Assembly (NCBI RefSeq): GCF_000972845.2
Contig: NC_040033.1
Location: 1,168,344-1,232,343, forward strand
Length of the DNA stretch: 64,000 nt
Direction: 5' to 3'
Source of the DNA: Larimichthys crocea
Lineage: Eukaryota > Chordata > Actinopteri > Sciaenidae
Notes under the pieces: model-generated
The model's database searches: none
What the model saw: the letters and a program-made list of their open reading frames with translations, nothing else
What the model was told of the DNA's origin: nothing
Part shown: positions 12,501-26,400 of the stretch, piece after piece
How positions within the stretch are numbered: position 1 is the first letter of the stretch
How the letters are laid out: the number at the start of each line of letters is the position of its first letter
Position numbers and translations under genes: made by a program

Positions 12501-15500
12501 AATAATACCCACTAAAGTTTATCTCACACCATAAAATCAGGGTTCATTTCTGCCCGAGTGTAAACAATGACTCTTTGTCTGTGTTTATATAAATCAACAC
12601 CTTTCAGATTCAATTTAACACCTTTAGATAGTCTCTAACAACCACCTTGAAGTCGTATGAGGAGGGGAAACAAAGCTCCAATCAACAGCTGTCAACTGCT
12701 GTCAAGATCCACACGTCTTAATGGGAAAATTTGTTGCGTTCAGTGCCGTGAGTGCACAGAAAAAGGCGAGGGGAGAGAGCAAACGTGAACGTACCTGTCC
12801 CACTTTGGCGTTTTCACACACAAAGGTCTCATAAGGACTCGCAAGCTCAGGTGGGAACTCGTTGATGTCCAACACGTGGACGGTGACGGCCACTCGGCTG
12901 GTCAGAACTGGACTATCTGAAGAAGAAAATATAACAGAGCAGTGTTAGAATAAACTAGATGGTGTTACATGAATACAGTTTTTACAGCACTGACATCGTG
13001 TGGATATCTAAAGTACTGCCATCAGAAGATGAGCTCAAGCCTAAAGATTGGACGGCCAAGTGGTTAAAGAGTTTCCGGTCAGTGTCCTTGAGCAGATGCT
13101 AAACCGCCGGTCCGCTCACCCACTCCAGGTCGGTCTGGAGAAATGCGTCTGCTAGAAGACCAGTCATGTGTCTGCAGCATGCTGATGCATAAACCGCATC
13201 TGGACCGCTGCTGTTTTATGACGCTTTTGATTGATGGCGAAAGGGAAAATTAAATAAAAACACACAGTAAAAACATCCGAAGCGCAGCCCTATAAATAAA
13301 GCATGTCTCACATTATGGGAAATGGCTCTATAGAGAGAATATTTTCTTTCCTCCTCAGATTCTGGTTTGGGTTTTAGCCATAAGATGCACAGCCCATATT
13401 AATTATACTGTGAAAGCTCCCTTGAGAGGGACTAACTTCAATCCAGGGTTGTTTGTTACAGTGCTTCCTCGCTGCAGAAGCACGGCGGGGAAATGTTCTT
13501 TTTGTGTGAAAGCCCAGGTACGGTAAACTTTATGGATCTGATGTGGGAATAGGCTTTGCTCTGCAGTGGGCAGCTTAGTGTGCGCTTGTTTGTGTGTCTA
13601 GGCGTGTAGGTTTGTGTGTAGGTGGGTAGTTTAGAAGAATGCAGGGGATGGAGGGGGGGCGGCTGGGGTCTGTTGAGTCATCTCAAGGGGATTGAAGATG
13701 CAGCCACAGCTCAGTTAGTAACCTGTCTCTGACCTTGATAGAAAAAGCAATCTTCCCAGTGAGGTAAAAATGACACCAGGCATGGGATTTGCTGCTTTGC
13801 ACCGACTGATCTACTAACACTGACGCTCACCCTGCAAAAAAACACACTGATCTTTTGGGTCATCGTGGTCCTCGATTGTTGGGTCTCTAAAAAAGTTTAA
13901 GCAATATCAGATCTTACACATCAGTGAAAAAGTTGTCTGTAAATTTGTTCCAGAGTTTATCGTTTCCTCCTCGTCTCATCTCAGAAACTCATCTCCATAA
14001 CTGTTGACTGACTCTCAGCATGTCATCAGTGATATATCTTATAGCCCACTAGATGGAGCAATGGTATAGTGGTTATATTCAAATCTGACTGGTGTCAGCA
14101 TTTCAGCCCAATAACCGATGCTCTATTTATTTTATTGAAGCAGAATCCTGTATTGCTACAGAATGCTTGGTTGACCAGCCATAAAGCTGCTTACTTTATA
14201 TTGCTTTTCTTACTGGATATTACTTTTTTTTATTTTATTTTAATTAAGCTCATTTTAATAAAAAAAAAAAATCCATCTTTGCAAGCAATCAACCACAAAT
14301 CTATAAAAATGTGCTGCAAAACAGAGATAAAAAAGATTCTCTGTGGATAGCAATCTGTTAAAAGTGCAAACTCACAACGCAAAACTGTGGAATTACACTG
14401 AATTGCTGTAAATAGATAGAAAGCGTGCTTCCTCATTGCCTCCTGCCAAGGTTATTATTGCATTTAATAGATCTCCCCCTCCTCTCTTTGACTCCTAAAA
14501 ATTGCCACTGGGCTTAAATGCCAAAAAGCAAACCGTTAATCCAGCCCCGGCTCTTATTTAGCACGCCTTCTGCTGTGTGCTGTGTCTCAGGAGAGCTGCA
14601 GACACTGCTCTCATTTTGCTGCATGACTGCGGTGTCTCGCAATGACCGGACGGTTCTCCGAGGCTTAAAGTGAAGTGAGAAGTCTCCAACTCAGGTGCCG
14701 TGCTAATCAATGCAGAGTAAAGGTGCCTTTTATTCAGAGGAAAATGTCATCCGACCCGAACTCATATTGTTAGAATATTTCCCTCTGAGTCATTGTGATG
14801 AGGAATAAAAGGTGTGGGTGGATAAATGTTAGGAAGCATTAACAGCAAGGACACACAGTGGATGCAGAAACGGGTCAAATACGGAGGTCTGCAATAACTT
14901 ACTGTTTATTGAAAACTGCTGTGCAGTGCCAAACGAGGCTGCTCGAGACTGTCGGAAAAGTCAGGACATTTTTTTTTTATCAGTGCATGACCTCTCCTCA
15001 TACAGTCCATTATTTCTATGGGCTTTTGGAGGTGTTTTGCTTGAGTATTTATTGCTGTTCTTGGTGGTTTTAAAAACCCGAATAACAGACACACAACATC
15101 CTGACGATGATAATAGGATGCATCACAGAGGAGCCATAACAGCTATCCAATACCCAGAACACAAAGTTCTGCCAAATCTCTCTCAAGGTCAGAAACGCAT
15201 TTGAACTCACAAGTTGGGACACAAACTCCGGGGTGCTGGGTTTATCTCGATCCCTACTGCACCAGTTTTTAACACTAGTCCTTTTCTCTTTTCTTTCATG
15301 GTAAAAAATAGTCTCTAGAGAGTCTAGATCGGTCCTGCTAGATGGGAAAATGCAGGGGGCTGGATCACAGACTGACTTGAGGAAAGGTGATAAGAAAGAA
15401 GTTAAAACACAGGTGGGCGAGGGGTAAGATGTGCGGAAATACTGCCTGATTTCTGCATCAGCAGACTGAACACATAACACCCTTGTAAAAACTCCCGTCT

Positions 15501-18500
15501 TCCTCCCACTCCCTCCTCCCACCACCCTACATCCTTTCAGTCGATCTCATCCTCTGCTTCCTTGACACTTATGCACAAAAGCCACACAAAGAAACACACA
15601 TTCAAACCAGAATTAGCATGTCACTGCCATGACCTTGAGGGGAAGTGAGTAATATCAGTTTCCAAGGCGACAATGACTCAAGTTTTAGCAGCCCATATTT
15701 CACAGTCTGTCCTAATGAATATACAGCGTGGGTAATTTTGATTGAGCACCAGCCTGCCTCTGGGATAATGACTTTGACGGTTCTTAGCAGATTTGATGGC
15801 TTGATGACGATGGATTTGCTTATTTATCCGGAAATTTGCTCCACTTCCTTCATAAAAACATAATTAGCTTGATGACACGTCTTAAAGACACAGCCTCCAA
15901 TGCGGAGCCGTGGCTCACGCTGTGCGATGCGACTTGCATCCGCCTGCTGTAAAACTGTAGAAGGTTCACATTTTATTGCGGTGTAAGTAAAAGTTGACTC
16001 TGGCAAGAAAAGCTCCCTTCCAATGCCAATGTCATCAAACGTGTTAAAAAAAAAGACAGTTAAAAATGAAAACAGAGTTGAAGCGAGTATGCTAGAGGAG
16101 ACAATGTCCTGAAGATACATTCCTCCGGGAGAGCCATCATGGTTTATAGTCACCTATAAACCTTTCCAGCAAAATGGGATTGAGTATTGACTTGAGTAAA
16201 AGCGTGTTAAATCCTTCACACAGATTATGGCGGGGGAAGGACGACGCCACCTGCATGAATCAAAATCGATCTTGTTGTCATACTTACTAAGTTTGGTCGC
16301 CACGATGGAGATATTGTGCTGGGCGATGGTCTCTCTGTCGAGGAGTTCGTTTGTGGAAATTGTTCCCTCCACTGGATCAATGTCAAAGTAGCTGTCCATG
16401 TCACTCTTCCAGTCAATGGAATACCTGAAAGCAAATGTTTGTTTAATGGCATCCATTTCCAGCATAAACCAGAGAATTAAACCACTGTGATTTCCCCTCT
16501 GGGCTCGTGTATATGAGTTAGGTGTAATATAATGTTGGCAAAGCCTTCATTACTCATTCTGAATGGTCATTTCTAGAAAATGTGCTGAGGGTCGCACATG
16601 CATTCCAATCTAGTAATGGGGCACGTGTACTTTGGCCATGCTGAGCAAACGCTTTTCTTGGGAGCATAAATGAATTTTAGGCACCGTTGAAACTGTATCA
16701 ATCTCTCACGGCCGATGAACAACAAAGGCATAAAATGTTGGTTTGGTGTCTGAGAACAGAGGGTAGGGCGTCCTCTCTGAGAAATACATCTCTATGAAAT
16801 ACAAAAGAGATCTGAAACCAAACAGCACGCCGCTGACAGCGCCATTCATCATGCCATGCTATTTGATCTTAAAAGGCTATTTTTCATTAATAATTTTGTG
16901 ATCGTCGGTGGAGTTCCCACAGGAGAAAGATATGTTGCTGTCTTTTATTCCCCTGCACAAAGAGGTCGGAGGTTGGGTGGGGTTCAGTGCCTTGCTCACG
17001 GGTACTTCCACAGGACAGATGTTTGATTTCTCATGGGGTTAACCCTCCACATGAAGGACGCCCTCCCTAGACCACCGTTTTTTTCTTCTTACTCATAGCC
17101 AGTGATTTGATCTTAAAAGGGGATTTCTCATTAATATTTATCATGCTTACGCGGTAGAGCCTCAAACTGGACTTGACTCACTCATTAAAGAAAGAGGCCG
17201 AGCGTACATTCAAACCCCGAAGTCTCACTGTAATAAGAGCGATGACAAAACCACACCGGTAGATTTCTTTTTCAAGCTTTGGTTCCATCTAACTTTCTGT
17301 TTCAGCGTCCACGTCCTGTCCACGAAGCCTTGGAGCGAACACGATCGTGTCAAAATAGTTTAGTGTGAGTCTCTTTGATAAATATTGCAGCCAAACTCCC
17401 ATCAGGAGTTCAAAAGATCAATGGTTTCCAATTTGTCCTCGGGGTAAAAACGTTTTTTGGGGGGTTTGTTATTTGAGTCAAGTTGCTACTAAAGGATATG
17501 TCTCACTGTGAGTGTGGCCCAGTGGTTAGAGGGGATGTCTCATAACCAGAAAATTACAAACTAAATCACAAAACGTGTGAATGCAAAAGCACACCAATCG
17601 TGCCTGCGATCTGTCTGTCAGATTTTTAAAATTTATTTGCATTCATGTGCGATAGAAAACATCAAAAATGTTTCAAGTGTAATTGGTTCAATCTCTGAGT
17701 TATCATTAAGCAGAATGGAGCTCATCAACGGCTGTGAGAAAGAAATCACACATCTAAAGAGTCTACTTAAGATCACCCGGTGCTCAGAACTATAGATATG
17801 AAAATTAATTACGCCGTTATCTCCTACTTTGAACTGCGGTAACTCAATCCAGAGCACATTACACACAATGCACGCGGTAATTTAAGAAAAAAAAGGAAAA
17901 AGTTTCGCTGCAGTTAATGCTTTCAAGTTCGTGACCAACGTGGCTCTGCTACCGTTTTAGTCAGAGGCTAAAAGTTCAGTCGTTAGAACTCATTCCAACT
18001 TTAGGAAGCTCTTTAGAGTCAGCCAACAATGCAGTATTCATGATGCCCTTTTGTTTCCCCAGCTACAGATAACTTGGCACTATACTGCTAAATAGCAGAA
18101 TCGGTTGAGTCTGAAGTCTAAAAGCATAATTCCCTATGCATGATGGGTCATTGGGTCTATTGTTTTCAAGTGAAGAATGTGAAGCTGCTCTCTGAAGGCA
18201 CACAAATGAACAATGTCAGCTATGGTATTGATGAATATTTAAAGTGCTGGAGACAAAGTGGAGATCCACAGAATAGAGAGTATAAGCTTTTTGTACAAAT
18301 CTCTGCTTTTTTTTCCCGTTTATTGTTGTCTCAGGAATAAAATATTCATAATAAAACAACTTCCGTCCATGCAACAGGTATTTTTTGCCGTTTGTGTTTC
18401 GCTCGAGCGATACATCTTTCGGGAGAACCAGTTCCGCAGAGCAATGTGGCTGCGCAGAAGTAGATACTGTGATAGATTTTAATAAAATGGCTCTCATGCA

Positions 18501-21500
18501 TTTTTAAGGACGTGCTTCTTTTTGTCTTTGCCGATGACGGTCTATTGTTATCTAGCACTCAAGTTTTACGACAGAGCACAGGAAAGCGTGCATGAAAGAA
18601 AGATTGAGAAAGGGATCAGGTGCGCTGAGTGTAAATCAGGAGTTGAGTCAAGCATGTCAGAGTTATAAACCTGAGCAGTGATGTTTGAACTCCCCAGCTG
18701 ATAATTGTGAAGCAGGTCTACGATACAGAGCTTTTATTATTATTCAGGACCCTTAAGTTTGGGGACATGTTTTTATGCTATGAGCATAAGAGTTCATAAG
18801 AATCAAAGTGAAATTAAAATATGAGGAAGTCACTTTAATGTATAAATGAAACAGTGCAGAGTTTATTAAAGTGAATTCTGTGCTTCTGTGGGGCTGTACT
18901 GATACTGCACAGCCGTCATGTTCAATTCAAATTCAATTACATGTTACTGAACAATGTTTTCAATGTTTTATGTGCAAACTTTCCGTGTTCGGTCCAAACA
19001 GCAGCTCCCATTCTCCTGATATAACCCAAAACTGTTGAATAGTTTAAAACTACTTACTTCTTAGCATTAACTAATTCTGCAGTGCAGCTAATTCAGCTGT
19101 GGGTAAAAATAAAAAGCAGCTTCCTCTGTCTAATGGGGTCCATATTAATTAGAGCCATGAAAGTGGTTCAAAAGAACTCAAAAACAAAAACATAATACAT
19201 CCACTTCAGTCTGCCAAGCCAACCTCCAACTAACAGGCACATTGTGCATATTGTTATGCAATTCCACATCGACACAAAAATAAGGACAACTAATATAGAG
19301 TTACCATTCATTAAATTATGGTTAATGGAGGACGGCGACTGGCAAATCTGTGATTCAATAAATGCATTAACGTGTCATTAAAATTGCATTAATAACATCA
19401 TCTAATAACACTTTGAAGAGACTGAACGTTGACCCAATTATACACCTTGAAATCCATTTACATAATGTGCAAGAATAAGTTTAGAAAAATAGAAATAAAC
19501 AAGTTTATGAGAATAAATAAATTCATTCATTCATTTATTAATTCATTCATCCCAGCTGACATGGGGCGAGAAAAATACAAAGGGAAACTAACTAGGATAT
19601 ATTTAGAAATTCATACATGAAATGGAAAGTTAAATGGGAAAGTTAATAAATAAAGGGATGAATGCAACGGTAAACAAATACAGAAGCTAATTAAACACGC
19701 AATATGATGTCACCTGTTATGAATTAACTGATTTATTTTTGATTTTGGAAGTTTCGGTCAATAATCCCAATACATTTCTATGAATGGATGCAGAGATGGG
19801 AAGTTACGAAGTACAAATACTTCTGACTTTTGACCTTACTTCTTACATTTTAGCACAAGTATCCGTACTTTCTACTCCCTACATTTTCAAATCAGGGTCG
19901 TTACTCTTGCGTTTAGATGGTGATTATTAATAAACAGTAAAATTTCACCATCAGTATCAGTAAAACGTGCCATGCAGACAACGTGGTTGACTGGATTATG
20001 CTTAGAAACGTATGTAAACACACTGATAAGACAACCCTATTGGTGCATTTGTCCTCACATGCACAAGACGATGAACATAAACAGCCTAAAATCAGGCGGC
20101 AACTCTTTGAAAGGAACTGAAATTGTTTGTGATGGTGGGAGAGCGTTGGTGGAGGAGATTCCTCGGGTGATGTAGTAGAGTCGAGTGAAGAAGACCAGCA
20201 TCCTTGGCCATACCTTCTTGAGATGTTTGCATACCAATAAAGTTTTTGAACACCATGCACATTGAGTTTGCAATCCCTCATTCTTGTACAGCAGTTTTAT
20301 TTTTTTTAATGTGTTTAGGAAAAATTGGCCAATGTTGCTTTCTGTATTGATTTCAGTTCATTTTTCTTTGTTTGGACAGACTGTAGGTCCTGTAAGCTTT
20401 TCCCTAAAATGCTGGTTTTGTCCTTCACAAGAGTACTTTATACTTTTATACTTTAAGTATATTTTAGAGCCTGTACTTTTTACTTTAACTTGATTAAAGA
20501 AGTTAAGTCAATACTTCAACTTTTACTAGAGTCTTTTTAAACACAGGTATCTATACTTGTACTTGAGTAAAGAATGTGTGTACTTTTGACACCTCTGAAT
20601 TGATGTAATCTACAAAACAAATATTCACAATAAAATCTAAAACAGCTTCAAAGAACCGCATCCAGCTAAAACAGTTGGTCACTCTGCTGAAACAAACCTT
20701 TTTTTAAATCACTGCCATTTATATAATTTGATCTTTTTAAGTCTTGGTGGACACCAGCCAAAGGGGATGACCTATATAAGCATGTTTCTCATTAAAACAG
20801 GCGTTCTGAGCATATAACAGGTATGATGCAAGGAAAAATGAATATTGCATGATTTGTAAAGAGGTGACACTGGGAAAAAAAATAAAAATAAATGAGTTCA
20901 CATTTTAGCCTAAAAGCTGCAGTTTTGTTTGCAAATCAGCTGAAGTGAGGCATGTTTTTGCCTCTGTTAGCAGAAGCTGAGTGTGTCAGGTGAGCTGTTC
21001 CCCTTCACCTCAACTTACAGGGCAATATATTGTATTAATGTGTGGATATACATAAACAATGTCATAGAAAACTGAACATGGGTTACATTAAAATGCAAAA
21101 AGTAGTTGAATGAAAATAAAAACTAGTCCAATAATAGCTGCGCTCTAAAGGTGAGAGCTCAGGTATCAGATTCAGATTTTAATATTGTCACTGCTGCACA
21201 GCGTCACCAACACGTCCGGAACTGCCAAGAGATGATGCCGGCAGGGTTTTACATGACAAAGTCAAATGTCCTACATAGATTGATTAGTCCTCAAACTGAT
21301 GAGTAAAACTGACGATACTCTCAGGATTAAAGCCACGATGACATTGATGAATGCAGACTGGAGACATTGATGAATGGATTAGAGTTCTAAAAGCTTCAAT
21401 CACTGGCTGCAGTATCACCGTACTTCTCCCTTTAGCTCTTTTATCCTTGCAGGAGTTACGAGGGATATTTGGTTCAATAGTTTAAAGCCTCTCATGATGA

Positions 21501-23444
21501 AGATGCACATTCAGATCCAGGCCTAGTTATACCACAGAAAGATGTAGCCAATCTGAATGATATGAGAAATGATTGACATGCAGTCTCTTTATTTATTTTG
21601 ATCCTGATCAAACACTGATCTGACAAATCAAAACTGAAAACTGAGGCTTTCTGTCAGAATACTGCAGAACAGAACGGAGAGTGTGTCTCATTTATGGATT
21701 ATATTCAGCCCTTAACTTCAAATTGTACAAAGATAAATATAAATGATTAAATTATTGAAACATTTGCAATTAACTGAGGAAATCTAGAAGTGGAAAGATG
21801 TGTTTTCTTTCTTGTTCAGTGTCCATGAAAGGCTGTGATCAAAATTGGCTCGAAATACCAAAGTGTTGTTTAATTCCAAAGATTACAATTTCGTCTCAGA
21901 GAACTGGACTTCAAAATAATTGAAGATACTCTACTTTAAGATTCAGACTGTTTGCTAGAGACAAAGTGAAACTAAGACGTGTTCACTACCAAACATCATC
22001 CGTCTTTAGTAACCTAGAATGACATTGAGCAAACATTTGCAAATGTGGCATTTTACACTTACACAGAGATGTTTCTGCCCTTTAATCTGATATTTCACGC
22101 ACCACTTAGATCACTTTTTATAAATGCACCACAAGTACAACACAATAACTCAGGTATATATTGTTTTAGAGAGTTTAACTTTACCTGACTGGACTGCTGC
22201 TGGCATCCAAATCCTGTGCCGTCACCGCTCCAATAATGGTGCCTGCGGGTGTGTCCTCATACACATCCATCACATACGAGGGCTTATTGAACACCGGGGG
22301 CTCGTCCACATCCAGAACGTTAATCTTCACTGTCGCCGTGTCTTTGAAGGCCCCGAAGCTTTGAAACCGTGGATCCAGATGAGCGTTGGAGGCATCAACC
22401 TTAAAGGTGTATGCTTTCTTGGATTCAAAGTCCAAAGGCTGCAAAAACAAAAAGCAGATAAGGAGCACAGTTAAATTCACTTTTTTACAACTAGTTTATT
22501 CTCCCATCGTAATCATGTCAGGATCTGGAACGTGTCAGCACTCCTGCTGTAATTTCCTTTCTCTGTAGTGTTCATCTGTATGCGCTGAGAGCACTTGAAG
22601 GAATGCAGCAACTGAATATGAGCATTGGTGTTGACAGCGAGTTTGCCCTCAGTTCACTTTGTTATTCTTACATTTTCAAGGATGAGTAAGTGCTATCACA
22701 TCTCAACACCGACCTCAGTATTTGGGTGATTTAAATGCTTAAGTTGTCACTCAGAACACACTCAGACAGCATTGTTTCTCACCCTGCCTGAAAAGCAGAA
22801 CTAAAGGAGTAAACATACTCGTGAAAACGCTCTAAGATCTGATGTCAGTGGTACAGTACCTACAGTATATCATCAAGACACATAGTAGGTCATGACCAGG
22901 TTAACGTCTCCCACCCCCCACAAGTCAAGCTACAGTTCCCTTGGTTCAGCAGTACTACGCCACTTTGCAAGAGTTCTCCAAACAGCAGCTCAGGGGTTCA
23001 TGTACGGCCTCTTCAAGCCTCTGACATACCAGCCCAGAGTCAATTAGTCAAAAGCGAGGGGAGGAATCTGCATCCTCGGGATGTCTGCTGCTGAGGTGTA
23101 AACATCCGACAGCAGTGACACCCGCTTTCGTACTTCTGCCTGTCTCCTGCCCTCTCATGTGTGACCAACCACGCTTGGCGAGCTCGCAGTAGTTCACGCT
23201 CTGCTGGCCCGGAGTCACATGAGAGACATTCCTTTCTGTGTATTTCAAATTGACTAACATGTAACCACTATGGCACCAATGCTATCTTCTTGCCCCAGGA
23301 CTTGGTGCTTCTCTGGCATGGTGTTTCAAAGAGGCACCAAGTGAAAACAGCTGGTGATAGCACGGCAAAGTGTGCTCATGTAGAGAGACAGTGAATATGA
23401 GAGGAGGGGGGTGGTGCAACTGGAGGATGTAGGGGTGGTGGGGG

Positions 23445-23479
<35 letters not shown>

Positions 23480-26400
23480 TGCAAGATAAATATGACTAGT
23501 CATCTGTCCAAATTAAATGCACATGAATTAGCGAACTAATTAGAGTCCAACTACTAGAAATGACCAGAGGCTGTGCAATCATGATTTCACAGTGATAGCA
23601 GATGCTTCTCGAGCCCTCTGTCTCTCCTCCATCTCTACGCTTCCACCGTCTCCCTGCTACAGCAGGTGTCCGTAAAAAGAAGAGAAAAAAAAAATAAAAG
23701 AGCTATGTGAAGGCAAGCCAATCTGAAAGCAATCACTGACCATCAACCGCCATGATTGGTTTGATTACAGTGCGCCAGATGCAACTGGCTAGGCACAGCT
23801 ATAAGATCCTTCAACAGGAAATACACTCTGTCCCTTTCAATCTCTTTCAAGAAGTGACAACACTGAGGGAAGGCCAAGCTCCCCCCCGAAGCAACAGTTC
23901 CCTTATAAAAAGTGAATTCATTGCGTCCGTCGTTCAAATTCTGATCCCCCTGCAATCAAACTAAGAGATTCGCTCCAAGTTACACCTGCAAAGTGGCTCG
24001 AAATGTACAGCAGTCATTATTTCAGTTTACTGAGCGTCCTGCTGCTTCCAGTGGATTGCTGGAAAGCAGCATCAAAGGGAACACGGTATATTTGCTTCTA
24101 ACAGGCTGAGAGTTTTAGCCATGGAAATAAATGCACCGGTGATGTAATCAAAACATGATTCCAAAGAATCAGCATAACAAAGGCAAACTAAATTAATACC
24201 TAATGTAATGAAACGCCCTCTTGCACTGTATACCACATTATGCATGAACCGCCACATGCAGACAGCCATGCATACCTCAGCTGAAATGCGTGCACAGGTG
24301 GAGGAGGAGGGATGGCGATGTGGGGAGGTGGACAGCAGGAGGTATACACCAGGCCTCATTAGCCAGCGTCTCACTGGGGATGAGGAAAAGCACTGCTTCC
24401 CATCTCAACATGCTGCCATGCCACAATTAGGATAAAGGCCCAAAGTCTAACCCTTTATAACTGTCTAATTTTCATGTAATCCTTGGCTACCCGAAAGACG
24501 GGGACTTGTAGGGTGTGATGGGAAACGCTCTTTTCACACTCAGCACAGCTGGCATCCCGGACTCCCATTTGACAAATTATGTCCGTAAATAATGTCTAAA
24601 TTTAAAAGAGTCGAGCATGAGAAACATCATTAAGGTGCAGGTGGACTCAGTAACGTTAGACTCGTTTGATATTTTAAGAGTTCAGCAATTCGTAGGGCAA
24701 AACCATCAGACAGGAATCAAAGGAAACTTTGATTTTGCAGCACAGACACAGATGTAGAAGCCGGTCCATGAAACAGAACCAAGCCAGGACACAACAGGTA
24801 GAGTATCAGAGTTTAGTCCATGAACTCCACTTATACAGTGCTCAGTTATAGTGATAATCCATGTTGACTGTTGGAGTTTGACTGGACCGATGGTCTGATT
24901 GGCCACAGGTTGCAGTATCCCCATTGAAATGAATGGGAAAAACTCACAGCTTTACAGCTTTATCACAAATGACACATTTCATTATACTCATTGTTCTCTG
25001 TATGAATTGGTTGGACCTTCTTACAGTTCTTACAACTATACTGCTCACATCTTCAAAGTGAGGTCGCTTAGAAGCTGATCCAATACATAACCTTGGACAT
25101 CTCTCACAGAAGCACTATTGTGCAGAGCTACAGTGATTATAGAGCTTTTAGAAGGAGCGAACTGCCCTCAAACTTGAGTCTGGCATTGGAGATTAAACCT
25201 TTATTGCCAGACATTGGTGGTGCATTTTGTGCTTCTTGTAACTGCCTTTAATAATTCCTTGTAATTATATTATGTGTGTTTCTGCTTGTGTTTTGTGGAT
25301 GTATCTTGTCTCAGGTCTCTGTCAATCTCAATTTGAATAAATAAAGATTAAATGAGAAAAAATACTTGCAGAACTAAACTAAACAGCTAAAGTGAGCTGG
25401 TGATCTCTTTTGTTATTCTGCATAACTCAACAAAACAAATCCAATCAAATCTCCTGCTAATGGTTATTTGCTTACAGAGCTGGTAAAAGGGCTGATAAGC
25501 CATTTAAAAACCTTTATGGGATGCTGTCAGTACCATGCAAATTAGATGCCCTGACTCTGATAATATTGTCATTTGTGAGAATAATTCATAGTTGACCAGA
25601 TGCTCCGATTAGCCAGCTAATAATCTAACCTTCACCACCAGGGGGCATGTTACATGACCTCAAAAGTCCCTGCATTAAATCTAAATTGACATTTATGTCA
25701 CGTGATTTTGTACAAAAGTACAGAATGAGAATATCTCATTCTTTACTTGGTTGATTTGACATATGTATCCATTCTAGTGCAGACAGTATTTCATAAGGGC
25801 TGTAAGGATTTGATAGTAGAGGTACTCATTAAGTAGCAGCAAAGAGAAGAGGTGACATCAGAGGAACAAATGCAGCTCATTTCCTTGGAAGAGGGAGGAG
25901 GGAGAAGCCGTAATGACACCCGTGGAACAAACGCGTGGACAGCCATGTGATTAAGTGTCAAGCAAATCCCACAGATTCATTTGCATATTCAGATTTTGGG
26001 GTGAGAAAAATGAAACGTTGAGAGCTTCACTACCTTTTTTTTTTTTTCTTTCTTTTTTTATGCGTCTGAGACACGAGACGTTCCAAGTATGTCTGGGATA
26101 GCTGTTGTTAAATAGGAATAAAATGGGGCCAGAAGGGGGTAATGAGAAACTCTGAGTTAATGAGAAGACGTGCTAATGTGTCAACGCTTGACTTGGGGAG
26201 AATCAAATCAGATCTGGAGGCCATAGGGGAAATTTTGCAGGAAGGGAAAAAAGAAAAAAAAAAGTCCATTCATTTCTGTCTGCGTGTATCATTTTACGTT
26301 ATCCCCCCTCCCCGCCTTTCCTCCAAGATGACCTACTTATGAGCTCAGTCCTCTATGAGTAACTATTGCCCCTATCCACACATATATTACGGTTAAACAA

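Larger units (their letters stand above)
16425..22184 (-). other. cdh12: cdh12 intron 6 (5.8 kb)
   Basis: Bounded by donor GTAAAG at 22184 and acceptor CTTTCAG at 16425. Holds two SINE relics (16955-17086 and about 17511-17580), a homeodomain-site-rich stretch (about 19135-19420) and the hAT insertion at 19791-20597. No coding sequence recognised. Confidence 0.85.

Noticed and set aside
14062..14072. A-box match TGGTATAGTGG suggesting a tRNA gene
   Set aside because: The box is perfect, but no B-box at the right distance and no cloverleaf could be drawn; chance or a very decayed SINE head.
15070..15525. Minus-strand open frame of 151 codons in intron 7
   Set aside because: No domain and no consistent codon pattern; expected by chance in a window of this size.
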